64,000 nucleotides of DNA from Bradyrhizobium sp. RD5-C2 (GCF_019972155.1 NZ_BOVL01000019.1:585046-649045), one strand, 5' to 3'. Positions 42,748-52,188 are shown, counted from the first letter of the stretch. Program-made: numbers and translations. The notes: generated by a model from the sequence alone, not told the origin.

Positions 42748-43971
42748 ATGAAAAAATCCGCCGAGCTTTACCTCTCCGCCCGCGAAGCCGCCGCCGAGCT
42801 CGCGATCTCGCCGGCGACCCTCTACGCCTATGTCAGCCGCGGCCTTATCCGCTCCGAGCCGTCGCCGGATTCGCGCAGCCACCGCTACCGCGCCGAGGAC
42901 ATCAGGGGCTTGAAGGAGCGCCGCGTGCCGTCGCCGGAGCCGCGCGGATTTCGCAATTTCGATGCCGACCTGCCGGTGATGGATTCGGCGATCGCCACCA
43001 TCACCGAGCAGGGCCCGATCTATCGCGGCGTGAACTGCGTCGATCTCGCCCAGCGCGACACGCTGGAGCACACCGCGACGCTGCTGTGGGACGTCACCGG
43101 CGTCGATCCGTTCGCGTCGGACAATTGCCCGCATGTCTCGGATGAAATGCGCGCGATCGCCGAGGCCGCGCGCCGCGCCCAGCCGATCGATCGCACCGTC
43201 GCTGTGCTGGCGCTGGCGGCCAGCGCCGATCCGGGCGCCTTCACCCGCGCGCCCGATGGCCGCGCGATGGTCGGCGGGCGAATCCTGCGGCTGCTGGTCG
43301 CGACCATGCTGAACGCTGTGCCATCGGCCGAACCGCTGCATGAGCAGGTGGCGCGGGTCTGGACGCCGGACAACAAGCACGCGCCCGACCTGATTCGACG
43401 CGCGCTGGTGCTGCTCGCCGATCACGAATTGAATGCCTCCACCTTCACCGCGCGCTGCGCGGCATCGACCGGCCTCAATCTGTACGACGCCGTCATCGCT
43501 GGTCTCGTCGCGCTGAAGGGGCCGATGCATGGCGGCGCCGGCGTGCTCGCCTCGCGCCTGGTCAAGACCATGATCGACAATGACGTCGCGCCCGTCGTCC
43601 GCGAGCGGGTCGCGCTCGGCGAGCGCTTCGCCGGCTTCGGGCACGGCGTCTACAAGAAGGGCGATCCGCGCGCGATCTCGCTGCTTGAGGCGCTGACCCG
43701 CGCCGGCGCGCCGCGCAAATTCACCCGGGAAGTGCCGGAGCGGATCGCGGAAGCAACCGGCGAGTTCGTCAACATCGATTACGCGCTGGCGGTGCTGGTG
43801 CATGCGCTGCGGATGCCCGCAGGCAGCGAGCTCGCGCTGTTTGCGATGGCCCGCAGCGTCGGCTGGATCGCGCATGCCTGCGAGCAGCTTCAACTCGGCA
43901 AGCTGATCAGGCCTCGCGCGCGCTATGTCGGTCCCGCACCCGGGCGCGCCGGCGCCACCAATAGTATTTAG
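42748..43971 (+). CDS. Citrate synthase with N-terminal MerR-type helix-turn-helix domain
   Basis: 407 residues. Positions about 8-55 are a MerR-like helix-turn-helix (LYLSAREAAAELAISPATLY, YVSRGLIRSEPSPDSRSHRY). The rest is a citrate synthase fold with His in GPMHGGAGV, GFGHGVYKKGDPRA (Gly where Arg is usual after the His), Asp in FVNIDYALAV, and ARSVGWIAHACEQLQLG. All three catalytic positions are kept, so it may be enzymatically active and DNA-binding at once. Divergent from a stand-alone citrate synthase. No Shine-Dalgarno is visible before ATG 42748. Confidence 0.9.
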   Translation: MKKSAELYLSAREAAAELAISPATLYAYVSRGLIRSEPSPDSRSHRYRAEDIRGLKERRVPSPEPRGFRNFDADLPVMDSAIATITEQGPIYRGVNCVDLAQRDTLEHTATLLWDVTGVDPFASDNCPHVSDEMRAIAEAARRAQPIDRTVAVLALAASADPGAFTRAPDGRAMVGGRILRLLVATMLNAVPSAEPLHEQVARVWTPDNKHAPDLIRRALVLLADHELNASTFTARCAASTGLNLYDAVIAGLVALKGPMHGGAGVLASRLVKTMIDNDVAPVVRERVALGERFAGFGHGVYKKGDPRAISLLEALTRAGAPRKFTREVPERIAEATGEFVNIDYALAVLVHALRMPAGSELALFAMARSVGWIAHACEQLQLGKLIRPRARYVGPAPGRAGATNSI

Positions 43972-44634
43972 CTATTTCGCCGGTCTGGCCGGTTCGATCA
44001 GGCCGCCGCCATGCCGGCGGCGGATGGTCCAGATCGCGAGCGTCAGGATGACGGCAGCGCCCGCGACTGCGAACATCCAGAGATGCTTGCCGACATGTTC
44101 ATGGTGCGGCAGGCCGGCATAGTCGTGCAGCGCGGTGACGGCGAGCACGCCGGGCAGCACATGGGCCGGCGCCCAGAGCAGGATCGCGGGAATGTTGACG
44201 GCGTAGAAGCGCGCCGGCGGCATGTCGAGCGCGCCGGCGGTGATCGGCACGAAGGCGCGAATCGGCGGCACGAAGCGGGCGAAGAACACCGCGAGCACGC
44301 CCCAACGGTTGAAGAAGGCCTCGCTCTGCGCGACCACGCGGGGGTAGTTGGAGAGCGGCCACGCCGACAGGATCTCGCGCTGGCTGCGGTGGCCGATCAG
44401 ATAGGCCGTGCCGTCGCCGAGCATCGCACCGGCGGCCGCGGCGGCGAGCACCGGCACGAGCTTCAATTCGCCGCCTGGCACCAGCGCGCTCAGCGCCAGG
44501 ATGATGGTCGAGCCCGGCACCAGCGAACCGACCACCGGGACAGCTTCCAGCAGGGCGGCCAGAAACAGCGTCAGGTAGGCGAGCCAGGCATGGGCCGAAA
44601 CGAACGCGATCAAAGGGTCAAGAAATGACGTCAC
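43972..44634 (-). CDS. DedA family membrane protein
   Basis: 220 residues. DedA/SNARE-associated Golgi protein type with about five membrane helices; key segments ALLEAVPVVGSLVPGSTIIL, GAMLGDGTAYLIGHRSQREI, and FFNRWGVLAVFFARFVPPIR. Relatives are proposed lipid scramblases or flippases with membrane-potential effects. GTG 44634 is chosen because an AGGAA lies 4-5 bases upstream and helix 1 follows at once (MTSFLDPLIAFVSAHAWLAY). The stop abuts the stop of the fused citrate synthase gene. Confidence 0.88.
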   Translation of the reverse strand: MTSFLDPLIAFVSAHAWLAYLTLFLAALLEAVPVVGSLVPGSTIILALSALVPGGELKLVPVLAAAAAGAMLGDGTAYLIGHRSQREILSAWPLSNYPRVVAQSEAFFNRWGVLAVFFARFVPPIRAFVPITAGALDMPPARFYAVNIPAILLWAPAHVLPGVLAVTALHDYAGLPHHEHVGKHLWMFAVAGAAVILTLAIWTIRRRHGGGLIEPARPAK

Positions 44635-44925
44635 TGAATTCCTGGGTGGCGATGAAACAGGTCCGAGAGCTAACAACTCGCCGCCGGGCTGAAAAGTGCC
44701 TGCGGACAAGCCGCCGTGGCGCTGCGGCGAAAGTACGGCGAGATTTGCAGAGCAGCCTTCCAAAAACCGAGTTTTGCGCCTATCTTTATGATACAACAAC
44801 GGAACTTTGATTTGCCCGTGGGCTTCTGCCGGCCGATGCTCTCTGCTAGGCTTGTGCGTAGCACCCCATCCGCAGCCAAATGACCTAAATCTGGTTTCGG
44901 GAGCGCCCGGGACCTCGGAGGATGA

Positions 44926-45924
44926 ATGACGACGGCCGTCCAGACCAAAGCGCAAGAACCCGTCGGTTTGCCCGACATGAAGGTTTCGGTTCGGCAGGTC
45001 TTCGGGATCGATAGCGATCTGGAAGTTCCCGCCTATTCCGAAGTCGATCCGCATGTGCCGGAAGTAGACAGCGACTATCGCTTCGACCGCGCCACCACGC
45101 TCGCGATCCTCGCCGGCTTTGCCAAGAACCGCCGCGTGATGGTCACCGGCTATCACGGCACCGGCAAGTCGACTCACATCGAGCAGGTTGCGGCCCGCCT
45201 CAACTGGCCCTGCGTGCGCGTCAACCTCGACAGCCACATCAGCCGTATCGATCTCGTCGGCAAGGACGCCATCGTGGTCAAGGAAGGCAAGCAGGTCACG
45301 GAATTCCGCGACGGCATCCTGCCCTGGGCGCTGCAGCACAACATCGCGTTGGTGTTCGACGAATATGACGCCGGACGCCCGGACGTGATGTTCGTGATTC
45401 AGCGCGTGCTGGAAGTGTCCGGCCGCCTGACGCTGCTCGACCAGAACAAGGTGATCAAGCCGCATCCGGCGTTCCGCCTGTTCTCGACCGCCAACACGGT
45501 CGGCCTCGGCGACACGTCGGGCCTCTATCACGGCACCCAGCAGATCAACCAGGGCCAGATGGACCGCTGGTCGATCGTCACCACGCTGAACTACCTCGCC
45601 CATGACGAGGAAGTCGAGATCGTGCTGGCGAAGGCCAAGCACTATCGCACCCAGGAGGGCCGCGACATCGTCAATAAGATGGTGCGGCTGGCGGATCTCA
45701 CCCGCAACGCGTTCGCCAATGGCGACCTGTCGACGGTGATGAGCCCGCGCACGGTGATCACCTGGGCCGAGAACGCCGACATCTTCAACGACATCGGCTT
45801 CGCGTTCCGCGTCACCTTCCTCAACAAGTGTGACGAGCTGGAGCGGCCGCTGGTCGCCGAGTTCTACCAGCGTTGCTTCAACGTCGAGCTGCCGGAATCC
45901 TCGGTCAACGTGGCGCTCAGCTAG
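44926..45924 (+). CDS. cobS: Cobaltochelatase subunit CobS
   Basis: AAA+ subunit of the aerobic cobaltochelatase (CobNST) that inserts cobalt into hydrogenobyrinate diamide. 332 residues. Walker A GYHGTGKST, Walker B ALVFDEYDAGRPDVMFVIQR, sensor segments RLFSTANTVGLGDTSGLYHG. GGAGG precedes ATG 44926 by a few bases. The 291-bp gap upstream of it shows no gene. A GNAT gene and cobT follow in the same direction. Confidence 0.96.
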   Translation: MTTAVQTKAQEPVGLPDMKVSVRQVFGIDSDLEVPAYSEVDPHVPEVDSDYRFDRATTLAILAGFAKNRRVMVTGYHGTGKSTHIEQVAARLNWPCVRVNLDSHISRIDLVGKDAIVVKEGKQVTEFRDGILPWALQHNIALVFDEYDAGRPDVMFVIQRVLEVSGRLTLLDQNKVIKPHPAFRLFSTANTVGLGDTSGLYHGTQQINQGQMDRWSIVTTLNYLAHDEEVEIVLAKAKHYRTQEGRDIVNKMVRLADLTRNAFANGDLSTVMSPRTVITWAENADIFNDIGFAFRVTFLNKCDELERPLVAEFYQRCFNVELPESSVNVALS

Positions 45925-45927
45925 CCC

Positions 45928-46338
45928 ATGCCGAAAATCTCCGTCGAGCGCACAGTCACACAGACGAAGAAAGCGGTGCTCGGCGGATTGCTCCGCTACA
46001 ACAACGAGAAGATGGGGAAGCAAAAGTACAAGCGCTTCGCCATCTCGCTGCGGCAAGGCGACGAGATCGTCGGCGGCATCGTCGGCGAGGTCTGGACCGC
46101 GGTGTTGTTCATCCAGCTGTTCTGGATGGAGCAGAAGTTTCGCAACAAGGGATTTGGCGCGAAGCTGATCAAGGCGATCGAAGACGAGGCGCGGCGCTTC
46201 GGAGCCACGCAATCCTATCTGGATACGATGAGCTTCCAAGCGCCGGGCTTCTACCGCGCCAATGGATATAAAGAGTTCGGTTCGATTGAGGGGTATCCCG
46301 GCGGCGTCACGCGCCACTGGTTTACGAAATCGCTATGA
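45928..46338 (+). CDS. GNAT family N-acetyltransferase inserted between cobS and cobT
   Basis: 136 residues: a Gcn5-type fold with the acetyl-CoA loop in QKFRNKGFGAKLIKAIEDEA and the terminal DTMSFQAPGFYRANGYKEFG. Target unknown. It starts 3 bp after cobS and its stop overlaps cobT's ATG by four bases, so it is translated with the cobaltochelatase subunits. A role in the same complex is possible but unproven. Confidence 0.88.
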   Translation: MPKISVERTVTQTKKAVLGGLLRYNNEKMGKQKYKRFAISLRQGDEIVGGIVGEVWTAVLFIQLFWMEQKFRNKGFGAKLIKAIEDEARRFGATQSYLDTMSFQAPGFYRANGYKEFGSIEGYPGGVTRHWFTKSL

Positions 46339-48233
46339 CAGCCTCCAATATCAAATTCCGTCCCGGATCGAAGGAAGCGCCGACCGAGCCGTTCAAGCGC
46401 TCGGTGTCGGCCTGCCTGAAGGCGATCGCCAAGAAGCCGGAGCTCGAGGTCTCTTTCGCTGCCGAGCGTCCGGGGCTTGCGCCCGGCAAGGCGCGGCTGC
46501 CGGAGCCGGCCCGCAAGATGACCAAGCGCGATGCGGCGATCGTGCGCGGCCACGCCGATTCGATCGCGCTCAAGATCGCCTGTCACGATCCCAAGGTGCA
46601 TCGCAAGCTGATGCCGGGCAATCCGCAGGCGCGCGGCGTGTTCGAGGCGGTCGAGCAGGCGCGCGTCGAGGCGATCGGCTCGCGGCGGATGGCCGGCGTT
46701 GCGAAGAATCTCACCGCGATGCTCGACGATCATTTCCACCGCGGCAAGTATGACGAGATCACCGATCGCGCCGATGCGCCGCTGTCGGATGCGCTGGCGA
46801 TGCTGGTGCGCGAACGCCTGACCGGCATGGCGCCGCCCGCGGCTGCCAAGAAGATGGTCGATCTCTGGCGCCCGACGCTGGAGGACAAGATCGGTTCGCG
46901 GCTCGACCAGCTCAGCCGCTTCGCCGAGGACCAGGCGAGGTTCGGCGACCTCGTCCATGATCTGCTGTCGGCGCTCGATCTCGGCGACGACCGCAACATG
47001 GATTCCGACGACGACGATGACCAGGACGAGAACCAGGACGGCGAGAACGATCAGTCCGGCGCCGAGGGCTCGCCTGATTCCGACGCTGCGCAGGAGATGA
47101 GCGCCGATCAGGCCCAGACCACTGCGGAAGAGATGAGCGAAAGCGCGATGGAGAGCGCGCAGGCCTCCACGTCGGACACGTTCGACGACGGCGAACTCGG
47201 CGACGATGAGACGCCGGGCGAGGCGACACGGCCGAATTCCCGCGGCCAGAACGAGCCGCGCGGCCCGGAATATCATGCGTTTGCGCCGAAGTTCGACGAG
47301 GTGATCGCCGCGGAAGATCTCTGCGATCACGACGAGCTCGAGCGGTTGCGTTCCTATCTCGACAAGCAGCTCGCGCATCTGCAGGGCATCGTGGCGCGGC
47401 TCGCCAACCGCCTGCAGCGCCGCCTGATGGCGCAGCAGAACCGCGCCTGGGATTTCGATCTCGAGGAAGGCATCCTCGATCCGGCGCGGCTGTCGCGCGT
47501 CGTCACTGATCCCTATCATCCGCTGTCCTTCATGCATGAGAAGGAGGCGACCTTCCGCGACACCGTGGTGACGCTGCTGCTGGACAACTCCGGCTCGATG
47601 CGCGGCCGTCCGATCACGGTTGCCGCCACCTGCGCCGACATCCTGGCGCGCACGCTGGAGCGTTGCGGCGTCAAGGTCGAGATCCTGGGCTTCACCACCC
47701 GCGCCTGGAAGGGCGGGCAGTCGCGCGAGGCGTGGCTTGCGGCCGGCAAGCCGGCCAATCCCGGCCGCCTCAACGACCTGCGCCACATCATCTACAAGTC
47801 GGCGGATGCGCCGTGGCGCCGTGCGCGAAAAAATCTCGGCCTGATGATGCGCGAGGGCCTGCTCAAGGAGAACATCGACGGCGAGGCGCTCGACTGGGCG
47901 CACAAGCGCCTGCTCGCACGTCCCGAGCAGCGCCGCATCCTGATGATGATCTCCGACGGCGCGCCGGTCGACGACTCCACGCTGTCGGTCAATCCCGGCA
48001 ACTATCTCGAGCGGCACCTGCGCCACATCATCGAGGAGATCGAGACCCGCTCGCCGGTCGAGCTGATCGCGATCGGCATCGGTCATGACGTGACGCGCTA
48101 TTATCGCCGCGCGGTGACCATCGTGGATGCCGAAGAGCTTGGCGGTGCCATCACCGAAAAGCTCGCCGAGCTGTTCAGCGAGACGCACGGCTCGGCGCCC
48201 GCACCGGGCACGCGGCGCCGCCTCCACTCGTGA
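46335..48233 (+). CDS. cobT: Cobaltochelatase subunit CobT
   Basis: 632 residues. N-terminal helical region, a strongly acidic linker (about 215-290, Asp/Glu-rich) and a C-terminal von Willebrand A domain with the metal site LDNSGSMRGRPITVAA near residue 417 and MMISDGAPVDDSTLSV. With CobS it forms the ring that drives CobN. Start ATG 46335 overlaps the GNAT stop. A Tat-type phytase-like gene follows 3 bp after its stop. Confidence 0.95.
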   Translation: MTASNIKFRPGSKEAPTEPFKRSVSACLKAIAKKPELEVSFAAERPGLAPGKARLPEPARKMTKRDAAIVRGHADSIALKIACHDPKVHRKLMPGNPQARGVFEAVEQARVEAIGSRRMAGVAKNLTAMLDDHFHRGKYDEITDRADAPLSDALAMLVRERLTGMAPPAAAKKMVDLWRPTLEDKIGSRLDQLSRFAEDQARFGDLVHDLLSALDLGDDRNMDSDDDDDQDENQDGENDQSGAEGSPDSDAAQEMSADQAQTTAEEMSESAMESAQASTSDTFDDGELGDDETPGEATRPNSRGQNEPRGPEYHAFAPKFDEVIAAEDLCDHDELERLRSYLDKQLAHLQGIVARLANRLQRRLMAQQNRAWDFDLEEGILDPARLSRVVTDPYHPLSFMHEKEATFRDTVVTLLLDNSGSMRGRPITVAATCADILARTLERCGVKVEILGFTTRAWKGGQSREAWLAAGKPANPGRLNDLRHIIYKSADAPWRRARKNLGLMMREGLLKENIDGEALDWAHKRLLARPEQRRILMMISDGAPVDDSTLSVNPGNYLERHLRHIIEEIETRSPVELIAIGIGHDVTRYYRRAVTIVDAEELGGAITEKLAELFSETHGSAPAPGTRRRLHS

Positions 48234-48236
48234 GAC

Positions 48237-49343
48237 ATGCGCTCATCAGTTAGCCGTCGCCATGTCCTGCAAGGGATGGCGTCGGGGTTATCGGCCGCGG
48301 CATTGCCGAGGCTTGCCCAAGCACAGGGCGCGAGCCAGCCGGCGCTGACGCCGGGACCGCCCGGCAGGCCGGGCCGCCACCGTGTCGATGAACCCGCAGC
48401 GGTCGAGGTCAACGCGCGGCCGCTGCCGTCGTTCGATATCCGCGATCGTTCGCGGGTGCGGTTCGGCGCGCTGGAATATCGCAGCGGCCTGATCCTGAGC
48501 TCGTCATTCTCCGGCTTCGGCGGCCTGTCCGCGCTGCGGCTCGATGCCAAGGGCGAACGCTTCATCGCGGTCAGCGACCAGGGCACCTGGTTCACCGGCC
48601 GCATCGTCTATCGCGGCCGCGACATGGCCGGGCTCGACGATGTCGAGGCGGCGCCGCTGCTCGACGCCCAGGGCAAGCCGATCACCGCGACCCGCGGCTG
48701 GTACGATTCGGAATCGCTCGCGCTCGACGGATCGATTGCCTATGTCGGGCTCGAGCGGGTTAACCAGGTGCTGCGCTACGATTTCGCCAAGGGCTTCACC
48801 CGCGCGCGCGGCGACGTGGTGCCGCTGCCCGTGGCGGCGCGCAAGCTGCCCATCAACAAGGGGCTCGAGGCGCTCGTCTTCGTGCCCAAGGTCATGCCCA
48901 AAGCCACACCGGCGAGCCCGCCGCTGGCCGGTACGCTGATCGCGTTTTCCGAACGCGGGCTCGATGCCGCCGGCAACCTGATCGCCTTCCTGGTCGGCGG
49001 CAACACGCCGGGCCAGTTCAGCGTCCGCCGCACCGAGAATTACGACATCAGCGACGCGGTGCTGCTGCCGTCGGGCGATCTGCTGATCCTGGAGCGGAAA
49101 TTCTCCTGGCTCGGCGGCGCCGGGATTCGCATCCGCCGTCTCGCTTTGTCGGACATCGCGCCGGGCGCCGTCGTCGATGGCCCGGCGATCTTCAATGCCG
49201 ATCTCGGCAACGAGATCGACAACATGGAAGGCATCGACGCCCATGTCACCACGGAGGGCGAGACCGTACTGACCATGGTTTCCGACGACAATTTCTCCCT
49301 GATCCAGCGCAATTTGCTGCTGCAATTCACGCTGGTTGAGTAA
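48237..49343 (+). CDS. Exported esterase-like phytase-family protein
   Basis: 368 residues. The N-terminus MRSSVSRRHVLQGMASGLSA has a twin-arginine motif, then a hydrophobic stretch ending near LAQAQGA. The rest is a beta-propeller type phytase-like domain (FSGFGGLSALRLDAKGERFI, GWYDSESLALDGSIAYVGLE, NEIDNMEGIDAHVTTEGETV). Catalysis is unproven. It is only 3 bp from cobT, an adjacency without an evident functional link. Confidence 0.85.
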   Translation: MRSSVSRRHVLQGMASGLSAAALPRLAQAQGASQPALTPGPPGRPGRHRVDEPAAVEVNARPLPSFDIRDRSRVRFGALEYRSGLILSSSFSGFGGLSALRLDAKGERFIAVSDQGTWFTGRIVYRGRDMAGLDDVEAAPLLDAQGKPITATRGWYDSESLALDGSIAYVGLERVNQVLRYDFAKGFTRARGDVVPLPVAARKLPINKGLEALVFVPKVMPKATPASPPLAGTLIAFSERGLDAAGNLIAFLVGGNTPGQFSVRRTENYDISDAVLLPSGDLLILERKFSWLGGAGIRIRRLALSDIAPGAVVDGPAIFNADLGNEIDNMEGIDAHVTTEGETVLTMVSDDNFSLIQRNLLLQFTLVE

Positions 49344-49477
49344 AGGGCGGCGCCCAAGGGACGGCGCTATCGCATTGCTGGTCTGCCCCGGCCCGTTCGG
49401 CGACGGCGACGGTTGGTGATCGCAGCGGCCGCCTCTATCTTGTGGTGGCCCTTTCCTCGATCCCGGATGTCCCTCGC

Positions 49478-50590
49478 ATGAGCACCCTGTTCTCCCCGAT
49501 CGAACTGCGCAGCCTCAAACTCTCCAACCGGATCATGGTCTCGCCGATGTGCCAGTACTCGGCTGACGACGGCTCCGCCAATGATTGGCACTTCACCCAC
49601 ATCAACATGCTGGCGCTGTCGGGCGCCGCGATGTTCTGCATCGAGGCCACCCATGTCGAGGATATCGGGCGGATCACGCCGGGGTGCCTCGGCCTCTACA
49701 GTGATGCCAACGAGGCGGCACTGAAGCCGATCCTGGCCTCGGTGCGCAAGCATTCGAAGGCTGCGGTCGCGATGCAGCTGGCCCATGCCGGCCGCAAGGC
49801 GTCGAGCCAGCGTCCGTGGGAGGGCGGGCAGTTGATCCCGATCGCCGAAGGCGGCTGGCAGACGGTTGGGCCGTCGGCTGTCCCGCATAAGGAAAGCGAG
49901 GCCGCGCCGCTGGCGCTCGATGACGCCGGCCTGAAGCGCATCCGCGAGGCCTTTGTCGCGGCCGCCAAGCGCGCCGACCGGCTCGGCATCGACGCGCTCG
50001 AACTGCACGGCGCGCACGGTTATCTGCTGCACCAGTTCCTGTCGCCGATCGCCAACAAGCGGACCGACCGCTATGGCGGCTCGCTGGAAAACCGCATGCG
50101 CTTCCCGCTGGAAGTGTTCGACGCGGTGCGCGCGGTATTCCCGGATCACAAGCCGATCGGCATGCGGGTGTCGGCGACCGACTGGGTCGAAGGTGCCTGG
50201 GACCTCGCGCAGACCATCGAATTTGCCAAGGAGCTGAAGATGCGCGGCGTCGACTGGATGGACGTCTCCTCCGGCGGCGTGTCGCCGCTGCAGAAGATTC
50301 CGCTCGGTCCGGGCTACCAGGTGCCGGCGGCACAGGCGGTGAAGGAGGCGACCGGCATCACCACGATGGCGGTTGGCCTCATCACGGAAGCGAAGCAGGC
50401 CGAGGAGATCGTTACCTCAGGGAAGGCCGACATGATCGCGCTCGCCCGCGGCATGCTCTACGACCCGCGCTGGGGCTGGCACGCCGCCGCCGAGCTTGGC
50501 GGCGAGGTCAGCGCGCCGCAGCAATATTGGCGCTCGCAGCCCTCGACGCAGAAGGCGCTGTTCGGCAAGACCACGTTCGGGACGCGCTGA
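49478..50590 (+). CDS. NADH:flavin oxidoreductase (old yellow enzyme, YqjM-like)
   Basis: 370 residues, FMN-binding TIM barrel that reduces activated alkenes. Start ATG 49478 (MSTLFSPIELRSLKLSNRIM). Marks: MVSPMCQYSADDGSANDWHF, QLAHAGRKASSQRPWEGG, ELHGAHGYLLHQFLSPIANK, RTDRYGGSLENRMRFPLEV; the Cys in MCQYS is the FMN-tuning residue of the YqjM class. Convergent with the FAD monooxygenase gene. Confidence 0.95.
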   Translation: MSTLFSPIELRSLKLSNRIMVSPMCQYSADDGSANDWHFTHINMLALSGAAMFCIEATHVEDIGRITPGCLGLYSDANEAALKPILASVRKHSKAAVAMQLAHAGRKASSQRPWEGGQLIPIAEGGWQTVGPSAVPHKESEAAPLALDDAGLKRIREAFVAAAKRADRLGIDALELHGAHGYLLHQFLSPIANKRTDRYGGSLENRMRFPLEVFDAVRAVFPDHKPIGMRVSATDWVEGAWDLAQTIEFAKELKMRGVDWMDVSSGGVSPLQKIPLGPGYQVPAAQAVKEATGITTMAVGLITEAKQAEEIVTSGKADMIALARGMLYDPRWGWHAAAELGGEVSAPQQYWRSQPSTQKALFGKTTFGTR

Positions 50591-50621
50591 GACGCCGTCT
50601 CGCCCCGGCCTCGCCGCGAGA

Positions 50622-52133
50622 TCAATGCATGGCCGGTCCGAACCAGCGCGCGAGCGCGGCGTCGAGGCCCGCCAGGTCCTTGCCGTCGGCCGCCCAGGCG
50701 ATGCAGGCATCGGGGCGGATCAGCAGCGACGGGCCGGCGCGCCTTGGTACGCATCGTACGAACATGTCCCAGCGAGTTGCGATCGCTGACGCAGCTCCAT
50801 CAGTTGCATCGACCAGCACGGCCCTGCCGTCTTCCATCCGATCGAACAGCGTTGTTTCCGCACCGTCGTTGCCGAGCGCGAAATTGCCGGAGAGCCGGCC
50901 GACCGATGCGTGTTCGCTGCCGAGGTCGTAGCGGATCTTGATGCCGCTGATCATTTCGCCGAAGTAACGGGTGCCCTCGTCGCCGCTCATCAGGTCGGCG
51001 ACGATGTCGCGCAGGGCGTCCGTCATGACGTCGGGCCGCATCAATGCGACCTGGGCGCGGGTGTTGGCGAGCACCTTGGCCGCGATCGGGTGCCGTTCTG
51101 CCGTGTAACTGTCGAGCAGGGCTTCGGGCATGCGATCGCAGACGACTGCCGCGAGCTTCCAGCCGAGATTGACCGCATCGAGCAGGCCGAGATTGAGGCC
51201 TTGCCCGCCGAACGGCGAATGCACATGCGCCGCGTCGCCGGCCAGCAGCACGCGGCCTCTGCGATAGCTGTCGGCCTGCCGCGCATTGTCGGTGAAGCGG
51301 GTGGCGGTCTTGACGGCGGTGACACGCACGTCGGCGCCGCTGATCCGGCGCAGGGTGGTCTCGACCTCCTCGCGCGTCACGGGCGCGCTGCGATCGGCCG
51401 GCGGTCCGTCGAACTCGGCCATGAACACCCGGCCGGGAATCGGTCCATAGGCCATCATGCCGATAGGCGTCCGCCGCCAGCCGACCGGGAGCAGACGATC
51501 CGGATGATCGAGGTCGACGATGGCCTGGTGTCCGGTCAGCGTCGGTTCGGTGCCGAGGAAGTCGAAGCCTGCGCGCTTGCGCACCGCGCTGCGGCCGCCG
51601 TCGCAGCCGACAAGATATGCTGAGTGCAGCTCGATATCGCCGGACGCGCCCCTTGCCCTCGTCAGCATGCCGTCTCCGGCATCCTCGAAATCGATCAGCT
51701 CGCAGCCGCGCCGGATCGCGATGCCGAGCGCGTGGGCGCGCTCGCCGAGCATTTTCTCCAGGGCTTGCTGGTTCACGCCGCGCAACCGCCGGTCGGGCTC
51801 GCGCTGACGCGTCTGGTCGATCCCGAAGATGCCGGAGAAGTGACCGCCGAATTTCTTGAACGGCAGTTCGGCTCCGGCGTCCGCGCTCTTCATGAGCCTG
51901 GACATGCCCTCTGCCATGGTGCGTTCGACCGCATCCATCGCCTCACTGAGGCCGCGGCGCTCCAGCGCCTCTCCAGCGAGTGCGCCGATCGCGCCGGCCT
52001 TGATGGTCTGGTCGGGCTCCGCCAGCCGCTCGATCACGACGACGTCGGCTCCGCCCAGGGTCAGTTCGATCGCCAGCAGCAATCCGGTCGGTCCGGCGCC
52101 GACCACAACCACATCCGTTCGTTCACGCGTCAA
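50622..52133 (-). CDS. FAD-dependent aromatic monooxygenase
   Basis: 503 residues of the class A flavin hydroxylase type (PHBH/UbiH-like). FAD motif VVVVGAGPTGLLLAIELTLG at the N-terminus, YLVGCDGGRSAVRKRAGFDF, and GRVLLAGDAAHVHSPFGGQG. I chose TTG 52133 (with GGTGA upstream) because the palindromic operator at 52149-52180 lies between it and the tetR gene; ATG 52190 would read through the operator and adds 19 residues of no obvious homology. Substrate unknown. Divergent from tetR. Confidence 0.88.
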   Translation of the reverse strand: MTRERTDVVVVGAGPTGLLLAIELTLGGADVVVIERLAEPDQTIKAGAIGALAGEALERRGLSEAMDAVERTMAEGMSRLMKSADAGAELPFKKFGGHFSGIFGIDQTRQREPDRRLRGVNQQALEKMLGERAHALGIAIRRGCELIDFEDAGDGMLTRARGASGDIELHSAYLVGCDGGRSAVRKRAGFDFLGTEPTLTGHQAIVDLDHPDRLLPVGWRRTPIGMMAYGPIPGRVFMAEFDGPPADRSAPVTREEVETTLRRISGADVRVTAVKTATRFTDNARQADSYRRGRVLLAGDAAHVHSPFGGQGLNLGLLDAVNLGWKLAAVVCDRMPEALLDSYTAERHPIAAKVLANTRAQVALMRPDVMTDALRDIVADLMSGDEGTRYFGEMISGIKIRYDLGSEHASVGRLSGNFALGNDGAETTLFDRMEDGRAVLVDATDGAASAIATRWDMFVRCVPRRAGPSLLIRPDACIAWAADGKDLAGLDAALARWFGPAMH

Positions 52134-52148
52134 GTCGTCACCATAAAT

Positions 52149-52180
52149 TTGTACTAAGTACAATATTTTGTATGGTACAA
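52149..52180. promoter_or_regulatory. Twin TTGTAC...GTACAA operators in the tetR-monooxygenase gap
   Basis: TTGTAC-TAA-GTACAA (52149-52163) is perfectly symmetric; TTGTAT-G-GTACAA (52168-52180) has one mismatch. They lie between the starts of tetR (52189) and the monooxygenase (52133), close to both, so the TetR product probably represses both genes. Confidence 0.7.
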
Positions 52181-52188
52181 ATTCTTCC

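Noticed and set aside
44635..46317. N-terminal extension of dedA running through cobS and GNAT on the other strand
   Set aside because: The extension is antisense to cobS and the acetyltransferase; DedA homology begins only at the GTG 44634 start.
46251..48227. 658-residue antisense frame over cobT
   Set aside because: It mirrors cobT, whose metal-site motif and acidic linker are unmistakable.
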